Source: Flavobacteriales bacterium
Lineage (GTDB): Bacteria > Bacteroidota > Bacteroidia > Flavobacteriales_D > Sanyastnellaceae
Assembly: GCA_947448135.1 (NCBI GenBank)
Contig: CANFLZ010000013.1
Span: 1 to 52,774 of the forward strand
DNA: 52,774 bases
Direction: 5' to 3'
The notes beneath the pieces were generated by a model. The model was not told the DNA's origin and did not search any database. It saw only the letters and a program-made list of their open reading frames with translations. Below, one piece after another: positions 37,373 to 46,587 of the stretch (its first letter is position 1; every line of letters starts with the position of its first letter). Position numbers and translations under genes: made by a program.

Positions 37373-38137
37373 ATGGATCAGATGATCAATGAATGGTTGC
37401 ACCGATTTTGGCAGTACTTGCCCAATCTAATCGGTGCTTTGTCTTTTTTAATCATTGGCTGGTATGTGATTGGACGCGTATTACGTGTGCTCGAAGCGAC
37501 CATGCTCAGACGGGCTTTTGATCCCAACCTCAGTTCATTTTTCAAGAGCTTCGCGAATATTGGCTTAAAAGTTTTTGTGTTGATTACAGCGGCAGGATTG
37601 GCAGGATTTGAAATCACCAGTCTAGTAACCTTGCTCGGAGCCGCTGGATTGGCCATCGGTTTGTCTTTGCAAGGTGAATTGCAAAATTTTGCCGGCGGAG
37701 TCATGATTCTTTTGTTCAAGCCTTTCAAACTGGGAGATTATATTCTGGTGGGTTCAGCCAAAGGAAGGGTGCGAGAAATTCAAATCCTCAATACCCAACT
37801 GACAACCGAAAAAGGTGAGGCCATTATCATCCCCAATCGAAATTTGACCAATGAAATTATTGTCAATTATTCCAATTTGTCGGTGGTGCGATTGGAGTTG
37901 CTCATCACGATGCCACTTGAGAATTTTGATGCCGTTGTATGGGAGAGCAAATGCCTGTCGATCATGAAGGAATTGGTTCCCAATATCCAACAACCTTCAC
38001 CAGAGTTTTTAATTTTAAATGTCGACGCTATTGAAGAGACCGTCCAGTTTGAATTTTCTTTTGACGTTGAAAGACAGAAGGAATCTCAATTGCGCTCTGA
38101 ATGGTGGAAGCATTGGATGAGAGCAAACCTCCATTAG
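37373..38137 (+). CDS. Mechanosensitive ion channel, MscS family
   Basis: The 254-residue protein has hydrophobic helices at ~12-32 and ~55-75 and the pore-lining helix LLGAAGLAIGLSLQGELQNF near 87-106, followed by the MscS beta domain signature FKLGDYILVG and GRVREIQILNTQL. Such channels open on membrane tension and protect against osmotic downshock. The chosen ATG (37373) lies just after the terminator; an open frame continues upstream into yajC but lacks sense. ATG 37382 is also possible. No promoter box is visible in the remaining 6 bp. Confidence 0.9.
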   Translation: MDQMINEWLHRFWQYLPNLIGALSFLIIGWYVIGRVLRVLEATMLRRAFDPNLSSFFKSFANIGLKVFVLITAAGLAGFEITSLVTLLGAAGLAIGLSLQGELQNFAGGVMILLFKPFKLGDYILVGSAKGRVREIQILNTQLTTEKGEAIIIPNRNLTNEIIVNYSNLSVVRLELLITMPLENFDAVVWESKCLSIMKELVPNIQQPSPEFLILNVDAIEETVQFEFSFDVERQKESQLRSEWWKHWMRANLH

Positions 38138-38165
38138 TTTTTTCACAATCGGTGAACATCAAACA

Positions 38166-38193
38166 TTGCTGACACCGACTTATTCTAACTTTG
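38166..38193 (+). promoter_or_regulatory. Promoter of the split transketolase genes
   Basis: TTG at 38166-38168, 17-bp spacer and TAACTTTG at 38186-38193, in full agreement with the consensus. The ATG is at 38209, so the leader would be about 10 bases. A TTG start within the box at 38191 is excluded by this. Confidence 0.65.
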
Positions 38194-38208
38194 TCAAAAC
38201 CTAATTAC

Positions 38209-39057
38209 ATGTCAAAATCAGTAGTCGAACTGCAACAAATTGCCTCTCAAGTTCGCCGTGATATTGTTCGCATGGTACATGCAGTCAATAGCGGTCATCC
38301 CGGGGGAAGTTTGGGTTGCACAGACTTTTTAGTCGCCCTTTACTTCAATCAAATGAATCATAACCCATCACAATGGGACATGAATGGTAAGGGACAAGAT
38401 TTATTCTTTTTATCCAATGGGCATATTTCACCGGTATGGTACAGCGTTTTGGCACGTAGCGGATATTTCCCTGTTGCTGAATTGGCCACTTTTAGAAAGC
38501 TCAACACCCGCTTGCAGGGTCATCCGACGACTCACGAACACTTGGAAGGAATTCGAATTGCTAGTGGTTCATTGGGTCAAGGTTTATCTGCTGCCATCGG
38601 CGCGGCTTCTGCTAAGAAGTTGAACGGCGACAACAGTTTGGTTTATGTGTTGCAAGGAGATGGTGAATTGCAAGAGGGGCAAGTTTGGGAAGCGGCCATG
38701 TATGCTGCTCACAACAAAGTAGACAATGTAATTGCAGCTGTAGATTTCAATGGTCAGCAGATCGATGGTTCTACGGAGCAAGTACTTTCTCTTGGAAACC
38801 TTCAAGCCAAATGGGAAGCTTTCGGTTGGAAAGTTTTCAATACCAACGGTAACGACATGACGGCTTTAAATACAACCATCGCCGAGGCCAAAGCAGCTGC
38901 TGGTAAGGGTCAGCCGATTGTTATCTTATTGACAACTTCAATGGGAAAGGGTGTAGACTTTATGGAAGGAACACACAAATGGCATGGCGTTGCCCCCAAT
39001 GATGAGGAGTTGTCTCGTGCATTGGCTCAGTTAGAAGAAACTTTAGGGGATTATTAA
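38209..39057 (+). CDS. Transketolase, N-terminal (TPP-binding) subunit
   Basis: This 282-residue protein is the TPP pyrophosphate-binding half of transketolase; the other half is encoded 10 bp downstream. [18 protein letters not shown] near residue 28-45 and the TPP motif [20 protein letters not shown] near 147-166 with the Asn after it are visible. The two chains would form a complex equal to the ~600-residue fused enzyme. It moves C2 units between sugar phosphates in the pentose phosphate pathway, in line with rpe nearby. Confidence 0.95.
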   Translation: MSKSVVELQQIASQVRRDIVRMVHAVNSGHPGGSLGCTDFLVALYFNQMNHNPSQWDMNGKGQDLFFLSNGHISPVWYSVLARSGYFPVAELATFRKLNTRLQGHPTTHEHLEGIRIASGSLGQGLSAAIGAASAKKLNGDNSLVYVLQGDGELQEGQVWEAAMYAAHNKVDNVIAAVDFNGQQIDGSTEQVLSLGNLQAKWEAFGWKVFNTNGNDMTALNTTIAEAKAAAGKGQPIVILLTTSMGKGVDFMEGTHKWHGVAPNDEELSRALAQLEETLGDY

Positions 39058-39067
39058 TTCAAGAATC

Positions 39068-40012
39068 ATGTTAGAATTTGAATTGTCACCGTCCAACGAT
39101 ACACGCTCTGGTTTTGGAGCGGGATTGTTAGAGGCGGGTAAAAAAAATAACGAGGTCGTAGCGTTGTGCGCTGATCTTACGGGCTCTTTGAAGATGGATG
39201 CTTTTCAGAAAGCTTTTCCAGAACGCTTTTTCCAAATGGGAATCGCCGAAGCCAATATGATGGGAGTGGCCGCTGGATTAACCATCGGTGGTAAAATTCC
39301 TTTCACAGGAACTTTCGCTAATTTCAGTACCGGTCGTGTGTACGATCAAATTCGCCAAAGCATTGCATACTCGCACAAGAATGTCAAGATTTGCGCTTCA
39401 CACGCAGGTTTGACCTTGGGTGAAGATGGTGCCACGCATCAAATCTTAGAGGATATCGGGATGATGAGTATGTTGCCCGGAATGACGGTAATCAATCCTT
39501 GTGATTACAACCAAACCAAAGCAGCAACCATGGCCATTGCCGAAATGGAAGGGCCTGTTTATTTGCGTTTCGGTCGTCCTAAAGTGACCAACTTCACAGC
39601 GCCTGATCATCAATTTGAAATTGGTAAAGCATGGCATATTCACGCCGGCAGTCACGTGAGCATTATCGCGACAGGACATCTGGTTTGGCCAGCGGTTGAG
39701 GCAGCTCGTCAATTGGAAGCCGAAGGGATCACGGTTGATTTAATCAATATCCATACGATCAAACCTTTGGATGAGGCAGCAATTGTCGCAAGTGCCAAGA
39801 AGACTGGAAAGGTAATTACTTGTGAAGAGCATAATATCATTGGCGGTTTGGGAAGTCGTGTAGCGCAAACTTTGGCTCAGCACCATCCTTGTCCCATTCA
39901 TTTCATTGGTGTAAATGATTCATTCGGAGAGAGTGGAACACCGGATCAATTGATGACGAAATATGGCTTGGATGCGAAAAGCATATACCAAGCGGCAAAA
40001 AATATGATGTAA
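39068..40012 (+). CDS. Transketolase, C-terminal subunit
   Basis: The 314-residue protein contains the pyrimidine-binding half: [20 protein letters not shown] near residue 56-75 with the catalytic Glu, [20 protein letters not shown] near 78, and the C-terminal domain ([19 protein letters not shown] and [16 protein letters not shown]). It is coded 10 bp after the N-terminal subunit and ends 6 bp before a terminator. DXS-like or pyruvate dehydrogenase E1 beta alternatives fit less well because of the partner. Confidence 0.95.
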   Translation: MLEFELSPSNDTRSGFGAGLLEAGKKNNEVVALCADLTGSLKMDAFQKAFPERFFQMGIAEANMMGVAAGLTIGGKIPFTGTFANFSTGRVYDQIRQSIAYSHKNVKICASHAGLTLGEDGATHQILEDIGMMSMLPGMTVINPCDYNQTKAATMAIAEMEGPVYLRFGRPKVTNFTAPDHQFEIGKAWHIHAGSHVSIIATGHLVWPAVEAARQLEAEGITVDLINIHTIKPLDEAAIVASAKKTGKVITCEEHNIIGGLGSRVAQTLAQHHPCPIHFIGVNDSFGESGTPDQLMTKYGLDAKSIYQAAKNMM

Positions 40013-40018
40013 AATTAA

Positions 40019-40041
40019 AAAGGCCGAAAGGCCTTTTTTTT
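40019..40041 (+). terminator. Intrinsic terminator after transketolase genes
   Basis: AAGGCC (40020-40025), tetraloop GAAA, GGCCTT (40030-40035) and a run of T. It closes the transketolase operon 7 bp after the stop and 24 bp ahead of recQ. Confidence 0.82.
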
Positions 40042-40064
40042 ATCGCAAATAGGGCAGTTGAGAA

Positions 40065-41954
40065 ATGAAGTCCATTGATGAAATATTAAAACACTATTGG
40101 GGTTACGATAGTTTGCGGTCTCCGCAAGATCGCATCATTCAAGAGGTTTTGAATCAACGGGATGTGCTGGCTTTGTTACCAACAGGTGGAGGTAAGTCGC
40201 TTTGTTATCAAGTTCCCACTTTGGTGAAACAAGGATTTTGTATTGTGATTTCACCTTTGACAGCGCTGATGGAAGATCAGGTCCAAGATCTCAAACGAAG
40301 AGGAGTGAAAGCGATGATGGTCACTTCTTATCAAAAAAAAAGAGAGGTAGATTACATTTTAAATGAATGTGTATTTGGTGAAGTTCGGTTCTTGTATGTC
40401 TCACCCGAGCGTTTGAAAAATGATCTTTTCAAAGCGCGATTCAAGGATATGCGTCCAACGTTGATTGCAGTAGATGAGGCACATTGTATCGCTCAATGGG
40501 GGCATGATTTTAGGCCGGCTTACATGGAAATAGCGGCCATCAAGGAATGGCATCCAGAGGTTCCTATTTTGGCATTAACAGCAACCGCTACCGATCAGGT
40601 GCAAAAGGAGATCATCGCTTCATTACAACTTCATGATCCCATACAAATTGCAGGAAATTGGTTGCGACCCAACTTGGGTTATGGTGTGAAGAACACCGAG
40701 GATAAAATGGGGCAACTGGAAACGTATTTGGAAAAGATACAGGGCGCATCAATCGTTTACGCCAATTCTCGCGCGCGCGTAGAAGAAATTGCCAAGGCGC
40801 TGAATCAAAAGGACATCAAGGCGCATTATTTTCATGCAGGAGTAGCGGCATTCAGAAAAAGAGAAGTGCTAGCTGAATGGTTGGAAAATGAGGTGCGGGT
40901 GATGGTGGCGACCAACGCTTTCGGAATGGGCATCAACAAGCCGGATGTGCAAAGTGTATTGCATTGGGATATTCCCAATTCCCCAGAGGCTTATTTTCAA
41001 GAGGCCGGTCGCGCGGGTCGCGCGGGACAGAAGGCCTATGCTATTTTGATGGTGCAGCAAGACGAGAAGGCAGAAGGTGAAGAACGCATTCGATTGCAAT
41101 ACCCTTCGCGGGAGGCCATTTTAAAAGTGTACCAAACGGTGATGGACTTTTTTCAATTGGCCATAGGCAATGGTCAGTGGGAGAATGGTGAGTTGGCCTT
41201 GGACACATGGGCGGAGCGCACAGGGCTGAGTCGGCAACAAGTTTTTCATTGTCTGCACACATTGGAAAGAGCGCAATATTTTCAATTGAACGAAGCGGCT
41301 TTCCAGCCATCCAAGGTGACTTATCTTTTCTCGAGTAGACAATTGCTGGAGCTCAAAGAAAAAAATCGCAAATGGTCGGCGATTGTGGATATCATGCTTC
41401 GTATGTATGGCGTGAATCAGGCATTGGAAGTGAAAGTCAATGAAAATGAAATGGCGAGGAACATGCGCACCAGTGTGGATTATGTCATTCAACTTTTGGT
41501 TGGATTGCAGGGGATAGGGGCGATTCAATACGAGCAGCAATTGATGAAACCTTCCTTGACTCTGCTGCTCCCTCGTGTCCATCCCGCTTCGTTGCTGATT
41601 CCCAAAACTGTACTCGAGGATCGATACGAGAATGACAGGCGCCGTTGGAATAAAATGTGGGAATACGTCGATTCTCCATTGTGCAGATCCAGGGCCATGT
41701 CTGAATATTTCGACCAAATCATACCTCAGGATTGTGGTATTTGCGACCGTTGTGTTGAAAAACAACGACAAGCAGCAAGCGATGATTGGAAAAAACACCT
41801 GCTGCATCTTTTGTCCCAAAAATCCATGAGCTGGGAAGCTTGCATGCAATCATGTCCATCCGTTTCTTCGGATGAGGTGATTGAATATTTACGAAATCAA
41901 CTGGATTTTGGAATTGTCATCCAAAATGAGGGGGGTGAACTCCAAAAAGTGTAA
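40065..41954 (+). CDS. recQ: ATP-dependent DNA helicase RecQ
   Basis: The 629-residue protein unwinds DNA 3'-5' in recombination and fork repair. Motif I LPTGGGKSLCYQ is near residue 37-48, DEAH box VDEAHCIAQWGHDFRPAY near 135, motif III LALTATAT, and motifs V/VI ATNAFGMGINKPD and QEAGRAGRAGQKAY. The Zn-binding cysteines are near residues 545-565 (CRSRAMSEYF and CGICDRCV). The winged-helix region is present, but I do not see a HRDC domain, so it is a shorter type of RecQ. It is flanked by a terminator upstream and the glnN promoter downstream. Confidence 0.94.
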   Translation: MKSIDEILKHYWGYDSLRSPQDRIIQEVLNQRDVLALLPTGGGKSLCYQVPTLVKQGFCIVISPLTALMEDQVQDLKRRGVKAMMVTSYQKKREVDYILNECVFGEVRFLYVSPERLKNDLFKARFKDMRPTLIAVDEAHCIAQWGHDFRPAYMEIAAIKEWHPEVPILALTATATDQVQKEIIASLQLHDPIQIAGNWLRPNLGYGVKNTEDKMGQLETYLEKIQGASIVYANSRARVEEIAKALNQKDIKAHYFHAGVAAFRKREVLAEWLENEVRVMVATNAFGMGINKPDVQSVLHWDIPNSPEAYFQEAGRAGRAGQKAYAILMVQQDEKAEGEERIRLQYPSREAILKVYQTVMDFFQLAIGNGQWENGELALDTWAERTGLSRQQVFHCLHTLERAQYFQLNEAAFQPSKVTYLFSSRQLLELKEKNRKWSAIVDIMLRMYGVNQALEVKVNENEMARNMRTSVDYVIQLLVGLQGIGAIQYEQQLMKPSLTLLLPRVHPASLLIPKTVLEDRYENDRRRWNKMWEYVDSPLCRSRAMSEYFDQIIPQDCGICDRCVEKQRQAASDDWKKHLLHLLSQKSMSWEACMQSCPSVSSDEVIEYLRNQLDFGIVIQNEGGELQKV

Positions 41955-42012
41955 TTATTTTGAACAGACCCCCTAAAAAAGGAGGGTGTTATTAAGAAAA
42001 GTTGATTTTTTT

Positions 42013-42044
42013 TTGAATTTCCCCTGCTTCAGGGAATATCTTTG
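42013..42044 (+). promoter_or_regulatory. Promoter of glnN
   Basis: TTG at 42013-42015, a 21-bp spacer and TATCTTTG at 42037-42044, a full consensus match. The glnN ATG is at 42059, leaving a leader of ~10 bases. Confidence 0.65.
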
Positions 42045-42058
42045 CAAAAAAAATCAAT

Positions 42059-44245
42059 ATGAGTATGACCCGTTTTCAAGCTTTGGCCGAGTTAAACACA
42101 CGCCAAGCAGCAGAAGTGAAAGCCCCCAGTTCCAAGGTTTCTGACTACTTTGGAGCCAATGTCTTTTCTCCTTTCCGTATGCGTGAGTATTTGACAGATG
42201 ACGTTTACGAGAAGTTGATGGAGTGCATCAATTTGGGAACACGCATCGATCGCTCTTTAGCGGATCACGTGGCTTCTGCTATGAAAGAATGGTCGATGAG
42301 CAAAGGAGCAACGCATTACACGCATTGGTTTCAACCTTTGACAGGTGCGACAGCTGAAAAGCATGATAGCTTCTTCAAGCCGCTTGGAGATGGTCGTGCT
42401 ATTGAAAAATTTGAAGGAACGATGTTGGTGCAACAAGAGCCTGATGCATCTTCATTTCCCAACGGTGGTATTCGCAATACTTTCGAAGCGCGCGGATACA
42501 CTTTGTGGGATCCGTCTTCTCCCGCTTTTATCGTCGGAACAACCTTGTGTATTCCGACAATTTTCATTTCGTATACAGGTCACGCATTGGATTACAAAAT
42601 GCCAATGATGAAGGCTTTGAACGCTGTTGACGTCGCTGCCACCGCGGTATGTCAATATTTTGATAAAGAGGTCGTGAAGGTGAATACGACCTTGGGATGG
42701 GAGCAAGAATACTTTTTGATTGATGAAGCATTGTTCTTGGCACGTCCCGATATCGCCATGACAGGACGCGCTTTGTTTGGCGCTCGTCCAGCGAAAGGAC
42801 AACAATTGGAGGATCATTATTTTGGTTCAATCCCAGAACGCGCCATGGCCTTTATGCAAGACTTTGAGCAAGAAGCGCATTTGTTGGGTATTCCTGTGAC
42901 TACTCGTCACAATGAGGTTGCACCCAATCAATTCGAAGTAGCTCCCATGTTTGAAGAAGCCAACTTGGCCAATGACCATAACCAATTGTTGATGGATCTA
43001 TTGAACAAAGTGGCGCGCAAACACCAATTCAGAATCTTGTTGCACGAGAAACCTTTTGAAGGAGTAAACGGAAGTGGTAAGCACAACAACTGGGCATTGA
43101 GCACCAATACCGGCGTCAACCTTTTGAAGCCCGGTAAAAATCCAAAAACCAATCTTCAATTCTTGACTTTCTTCGTGAATACAGTTGCGGCGATTTATGA
43201 AAACGCAGATGTCTTGCGCGCCAGTATCGCTTCTGTTGGAAACGACCATCGTTTGGGTGCCAATGAGGCTCCACCAGCCATCATGAGTTGTTTCTTGGGC
43301 GACCAATTGTCGGCCATGTTGGACGATTTGGAGAAAAACATCAAGGCGGGTAAAATGACTCCGCAAGATAAAATTGAGTTGAAGTTGAACATCGGAAAAT
43401 TGCCACAAGTATTGTTGGACAATACCGACAGAAATAGAACTTCGCCCTTTGCTTTCACGGGTAACAAATTTGAATTCCGCGCTGTGGGATCGAGCGCCAA
43501 TTGCGCCAATGCAATGATCGTATTGAATACCATCGTAGCGCAACGTTTGTTGCAATTCAAAAAAGATGTGGATGCGCGCATCAGCAAAGGCGATGACAAA
43601 GACGAAGCGATATTAAAGGAATTGCAACGTTTGATCAAAATGAGCAAGGCCATCCGTTTCGAAGGAAATGGATATGGTGACGAGTGGGTGAAGGAAGCCA
43701 AAAAACGTGGGTTGTCCAATTTCAGCGATACGCCAAGTGCCTTGGCCATTTGGAAGAACAAGGACATTCAAAAGATGTTTCAAAGTTTGAATGTATTGAC
43801 GCCTGAAGAAATTCATGCTCGTTATGAAATCGAAATGGAAACATTCAGCCGCAAGCGTGACATTGAAGCTGCCTTGACTTGCAATTTGGCAATCAACCAC
43901 ATCATCCCAGCAGCATTGCGCTACCAAAGTGAGTTGATTGATAACGTGAGTGGATTGAAATCCATATTGACAGCTTCTGAATTCAAAGAGGCTGCAAGCA
44001 CCCAATTGAATTTGATCAAAGGCATCAGCAAAGAGGTAAATGCCATCAAGCAAGCCATCGATCAAATCGAAGTGGAGCGCACAAAAGCCAATGCTTCGGA
44101 TACAGAAAAGCAAGCCAAGTTGTTTGCTGGACGTATCAAACCATTGATGGATGAGGCACGCGCAGCGGCCGACCGTTTGGAGTTGATTGTCGAGGATGAG
44201 GCTTGGCCTTTGCCTAAAATGAGAGAGATTTTGTTTACCAACTAA
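42059..44245 (+). CDS. glnN: Glutamine synthetase type III
   Basis: GSIII makes glutamine from glutamate, ammonia and ATP and is the main GS type in many Bacteroidota. The 728-residue length is typical of type III and much longer than GSI (~470). Motifs seen are GWEQEYFLID near residue 218, RHNEVAPNQFEVAPMFEEAN near 282-301, EKPFEGVNGSGKHNNW near 335 (NGSGxHxN) and NRTSPFAFTGNKFEFR near 460 with the ATP/catalytic residues. It has its own promoter and terminator, so it is a single-gene unit. Regulation would be at its promoter; no nif/ntr-type site is visible. Confidence 0.96.
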   Translation: MSMTRFQALAELNTRQAAEVKAPSSKVSDYFGANVFSPFRMREYLTDDVYEKLMECINLGTRIDRSLADHVASAMKEWSMSKGATHYTHWFQPLTGATAEKHDSFFKPLGDGRAIEKFEGTMLVQQEPDASSFPNGGIRNTFEARGYTLWDPSSPAFIVGTTLCIPTIFISYTGHALDYKMPMMKALNAVDVAATAVCQYFDKEVVKVNTTLGWEQEYFLIDEALFLARPDIAMTGRALFGARPAKGQQLEDHYFGSIPERAMAFMQDFEQEAHLLGIPVTTRHNEVAPNQFEVAPMFEEANLANDHNQLLMDLLNKVARKHQFRILLHEKPFEGVNGSGKHNNWALSTNTGVNLLKPGKNPKTNLQFLTFFVNTVAAIYENADVLRASIASVGNDHRLGANEAPPAIMSCFLGDQLSAMLDDLEKNIKAGKMTPQDKIELKLNIGKLPQVLLDNTDRNRTSPFAFTGNKFEFRAVGSSANCANAMIVLNTIVAQRLLQFKKDVDARISKGDDKDEAILKELQRLIKMSKAIRFEGNGYGDEWVKEAKKRGLSNFSDTPSALAIWKNKDIQKMFQSLNVLTPEEIHARYEIEMETFSRKRDIEAALTCNLAINHIIPAALRYQSELIDNVSGLKSILTASEFKEAASTQLNLIKGISKEVNAIKQAIDQIEVERTKANASDTEKQAKLFAGRIKPLMDEARAAADRLELIVEDEAWPLPKMREILFTN

Positions 44246-44270
44246 TCCAAGGTTGGATAGGTGTGAAAAG

Positions 44271-44305
44271 AAATAGAGGCCCTTTTTGGGTCTCTATTTG
44301 TTTTT
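44271..44305 (+). terminator. Intrinsic terminator after glnN
   Basis: A 12-bp stem with one G-T wobble: AAATAGAGGCCC (44271-44282), loop TTTTT, GGGTCTCTATTT (44288-44299), then T-rich. Its right half overlaps the region expected to hold the -33 box of the next gene. Confidence 0.85.
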
Positions 44306-44308
44306 GGT

Positions 44309-44316
44309 TATATTCG
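44309..44316 (+). promoter_or_regulatory. Candidate promoter -7 element of the PorE-like gene
   Basis: TATATTCG, one mismatch from TAnnTTTG, 40 bp ahead of the ATG at 44357. TTG at 44286-44288, inside the loop of the glnN terminator, lies 20 bp upstream and could be the -33 box. Confidence 0.4.
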
Positions 44317-44356
44317 CAAAAGTTCAAAACTGCTGGAAAATTAAAGTTCAATTACA

Positions 44357-46504
44357 ATGAAGAAAATTTTAATGGCCTTTTTATTGGGATGTAGCATCAC
44401 TGTGGCATGGTCTCAAAAGGAATTGAAAAAGGCGGATTCTTTTTTTGCATCTCGTCAATACCAAGAGGCTGCTGAAGAATACAAAATCGCAGGTCCAAAA
44501 ATTAAGGATCTCACCATCAAAGCGCAAAGCTATTTCAATGTGGGAGAGTGTTATCGCTTGATGACCCGTTGGAATGAGGCCATTGAGTGGTATGACAAGT
44601 CAGGTCGTGCGATGTACGGAAAAACCAATCCCATGTTGCATTTCAACTGGGGTACTTGTTTGCAAATGCAAGGAAAGTATGAAGATGCCATCGTTCAATT
44701 CAAGAAATTCCAGGAGAATGGTGGAGACCGTGAGAAAGGAAACATGGCCATCAAGTTGTGTCAAAATGCAGCGGATTTGAAAAATCAAAAATCAAAAATC
44801 GAAGTCGATTTGGTTTCTGAATTGAGCACGCCAGAGTTTGACTATGCATTGAATTACGCAGCCAAGAAAGGAAAAGATGGCGACATGTTCATTCTTTCTT
44901 CTTCTCGCAAATCAGCCATGGGTGGAACAAACGATCCCAAGACAGGAGAAGACTTCATGGATTTGTTCACAGTATTGAGAGATCCAAAAGGGAAATTTGC
45001 AACTCCTCAGCCAGTCAGCAATGTGATCAATACGATGCACAATGAGGGTCCTGTTACTTTCACCAAAGATTTTGGCGAGATGTATTTCACTTTTTGTGAA
45101 TACGAAGAAGGTGCATATCACCCTTGTGAAATCAAAATGGCCAAATATTCCAATGACAAGTTTGAGGCACCCATCAAAGTGGTTTTTGATAAAACAAATG
45201 GCGACTCTATCGTATTCGGTCATCCTTGCTTGACACATGATGGCAAGTACTTGGTTTTCGCTTCCAACTTAAAAGGCGGAAAAGGCGGAATGGACTTATG
45301 GTACAGCACCTATGACAAAAAGAATGATCAGTGGGGCGCTCCTAAAAATATCAGCAGCTTGAATACCAATGGCGACGAGATGTTCCCATGGTTTGATGAC
45401 AATACATTGTACTTCGCTTCTAACGCGATTCCTGGATTGGGTGGATTTGATATTTTCAAATCAACCAAAGGAGAGGACATGTCTTTCTCTGCGCCAACCA
45501 ACTTAGGTCATCCGATCAACTCTTCTTCTGATGATTTCGCTTTGATCATTGATCGCAACGCTAAGAAATTATACGGGGTTGAGTTCGCTGGATTCTTTAC
45601 TTCTAACCGTCCAGGTGGAAAAGGAAAGGATGATATCTACCAATTCAAAGACAAGCCTGTATTGTTCACCATGCAAGGTTTTGTTTACGATGACAAAACA
45701 GGTAATCCAATCGAAGGTGCAACAGTAGTTGTGAAAAGTACAGATGGAGCGGAATACAAATTGTCTACGGACAAATCAGGTGCTTTCAACTTAGACAACA
45801 CACAAGTATTGGCTGAGAATACCTACATGGTGGATATCGATAAAACAGATTACATCGGAATCCCCGGCGACCGTTTCTCAACACGTAACTTGAAAGAGAA
45901 TACAAACTTTGCCAAAGAATATTTCTTGATTCCGATTGAGAAAGACGTGGAATACCACATGCCTTTGGTTCAGTATCCTTATAACAAAACTGAGTTGTTG
46001 ATGACAGAGACCATTAATTCTCAAGACTCATTGAACTATTTGTACGAGTTGTTGTCCAAGAACAAAACTTGGAAGATCCAATTGGAAGCCCACACCGATG
46101 CGCGTGGTAGCGATGATGCCAACCAAACATTGTCAGATGGTCGTGCCAAAACTTGCGTAGATTATTTGGTAGGCAAGGGAATCGATGCACGTCGTATCGT
46201 GCCAGTGGGTAAAGGTGAAAAACAACCTTTGACCATGAAAAAAGATCAAGGAACTTTCAAAGCAGGTGATGTTTTGACAGAAGAGTATATCGGTAAATTG
46301 GCCACCAACGAAGAAAAAGAATTGGCGCATCAGTTGAACCGTCGTACTGTTTTCCGCATCTTGGCGACGGATTTCGATCCCAACAAGCCGGATGCTACAC
46401 CGAAGACAGACGGCAAGCCTGCAACTGCTCCAGGTGGCAAGCCAGCTCCAGGTGGTAAGCCAGCACCAACAACGGGTGGTAAACCAGCTCCAAAGAAACC
46501 ATAA
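44357..46504 (+). CDS. PorE-like OmpA-family protein (TPR, PD40, CRD, OmpA), probable T9SS component
   Basis: The 715-residue protein has a signal peptide (ILMAFLLGCSITVAWSQ). TPR-like helices occupy ~20-150 (FASRQYQEAAEEYKIAG and WNEAIEWYDKSGRAMYGK), PD40/WD40-like blades ~180-430 (DGKYLVFASNLKGGKGGMDL, then LYFASNAIPGLGGFDIFKS), a carboxypeptidase-regulatory-like domain ~435-520 (YDDKTGNPIEGATVVV), and an OmpA peptidoglycan-binding domain ~545-675 (EAHTDARGSDDANQTLSDGR). This order is that of PorE in Porphyromonas gingivalis, a T9SS outer-membrane/peptidoglycan linker. The C-terminal 40 residues are a Gly/Lys/Pro repeat (GGKPAP) not expected in the family core. It fits the T9SS cargo at 1-1950. 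Confidence 0.86.
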   Translation: MKKILMAFLLGCSITVAWSQKELKKADSFFASRQYQEAAEEYKIAGPKIKDLTIKAQSYFNVGECYRLMTRWNEAIEWYDKSGRAMYGKTNPMLHFNWGTCLQMQGKYEDAIVQFKKFQENGGDREKGNMAIKLCQNAADLKNQKSKIEVDLVSELSTPEFDYALNYAAKKGKDGDMFILSSSRKSAMGGTNDPKTGEDFMDLFTVLRDPKGKFATPQPVSNVINTMHNEGPVTFTKDFGEMYFTFCEYEEGAYHPCEIKMAKYSNDKFEAPIKVVFDKTNGDSIVFGHPCLTHDGKYLVFASNLKGGKGGMDLWYSTYDKKNDQWGAPKNISSLNTNGDEMFPWFDDNTLYFASNAIPGLGGFDIFKSTKGEDMSFSAPTNLGHPINSSSDDFALIIDRNAKKLYGVEFAGFFTSNRPGGKGKDDIYQFKDKPVLFTMQGFVYDDKTGNPIEGATVVVKSTDGAEYKLSTDKSGAFNLDNTQVLAENTYMVDIDKTDYIGIPGDRFSTRNLKENTNFAKEYFLIPIEKDVEYHMPLVQYPYNKTELLMTETINSQDSLNYLYELLSKNKTWKIQLEAHTDARGSDDANQTLSDGRAKTCVDYLVGKGIDARRIVPVGKGEKQPLTMKKDQGTFKAGDVLTEEYIGKLATNEEKELAHQLNRRTVFRILATDFDPNKPDATPKTDGKPATAPGGKPAPGGKPAPTTGGKPAPKKP
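46411..46494 (+). repeat. Short in-frame tandem repeat coding GGKPAP units
   Basis: Near the 3' end of the PorE-like gene, imperfect copies of an 18-bp unit (GGTGGCAAGCCAGCTCCA and variants) encode GKPATAP, GGKPAP, GGKPAP and, after TT, GGKPAP. Copies differ at synonymous sites, so the array is not brand-new but could vary in number between strains. Confidence 0.75.
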
Positions 46505-46552
46505 TGTTCAAGACTTCGAGTAAGTTTTAGACAGAAAGAAAAATATTCAATC

Positions 46553-46560
46553 TATTTTTG
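46553..46560 (+). promoter_or_regulatory. Promoter -7 element of the purM-prfA-pyrF operon
   Basis: TATTTTTG, a perfect TAnnTTTG match. No TTG is at the normal distance (only TTT at 46525-46528), so the -33 box is weak. Its G is the first base of the hairpin at 46560-46580. Confidence 0.45.
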
Positions 46561-46587
46561 CAGCGGGCTAGTCCCGCTGCTTTTTTT
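46560..46587 (+). terminator. Intrinsic terminator abutting the purM start codon
   Basis: GCAGCGGG (46560-46567), loop CTAGT, CCCGCTGC (46573-46580) and seven T ending directly at the purM ATG (46588). The GC-rich stem and T tract make a strong terminator for the PorE-like gene. Any purM transcript starting at the promoter box just upstream must contain part of it. Confidence 0.75.

Noticed and set aside
41968-41987. Terminator after recQ
   Set aside because: The stem (ACCCCCT with AGGAGGGT) has a mismatch or bulge and no T tract follows within a few bases.
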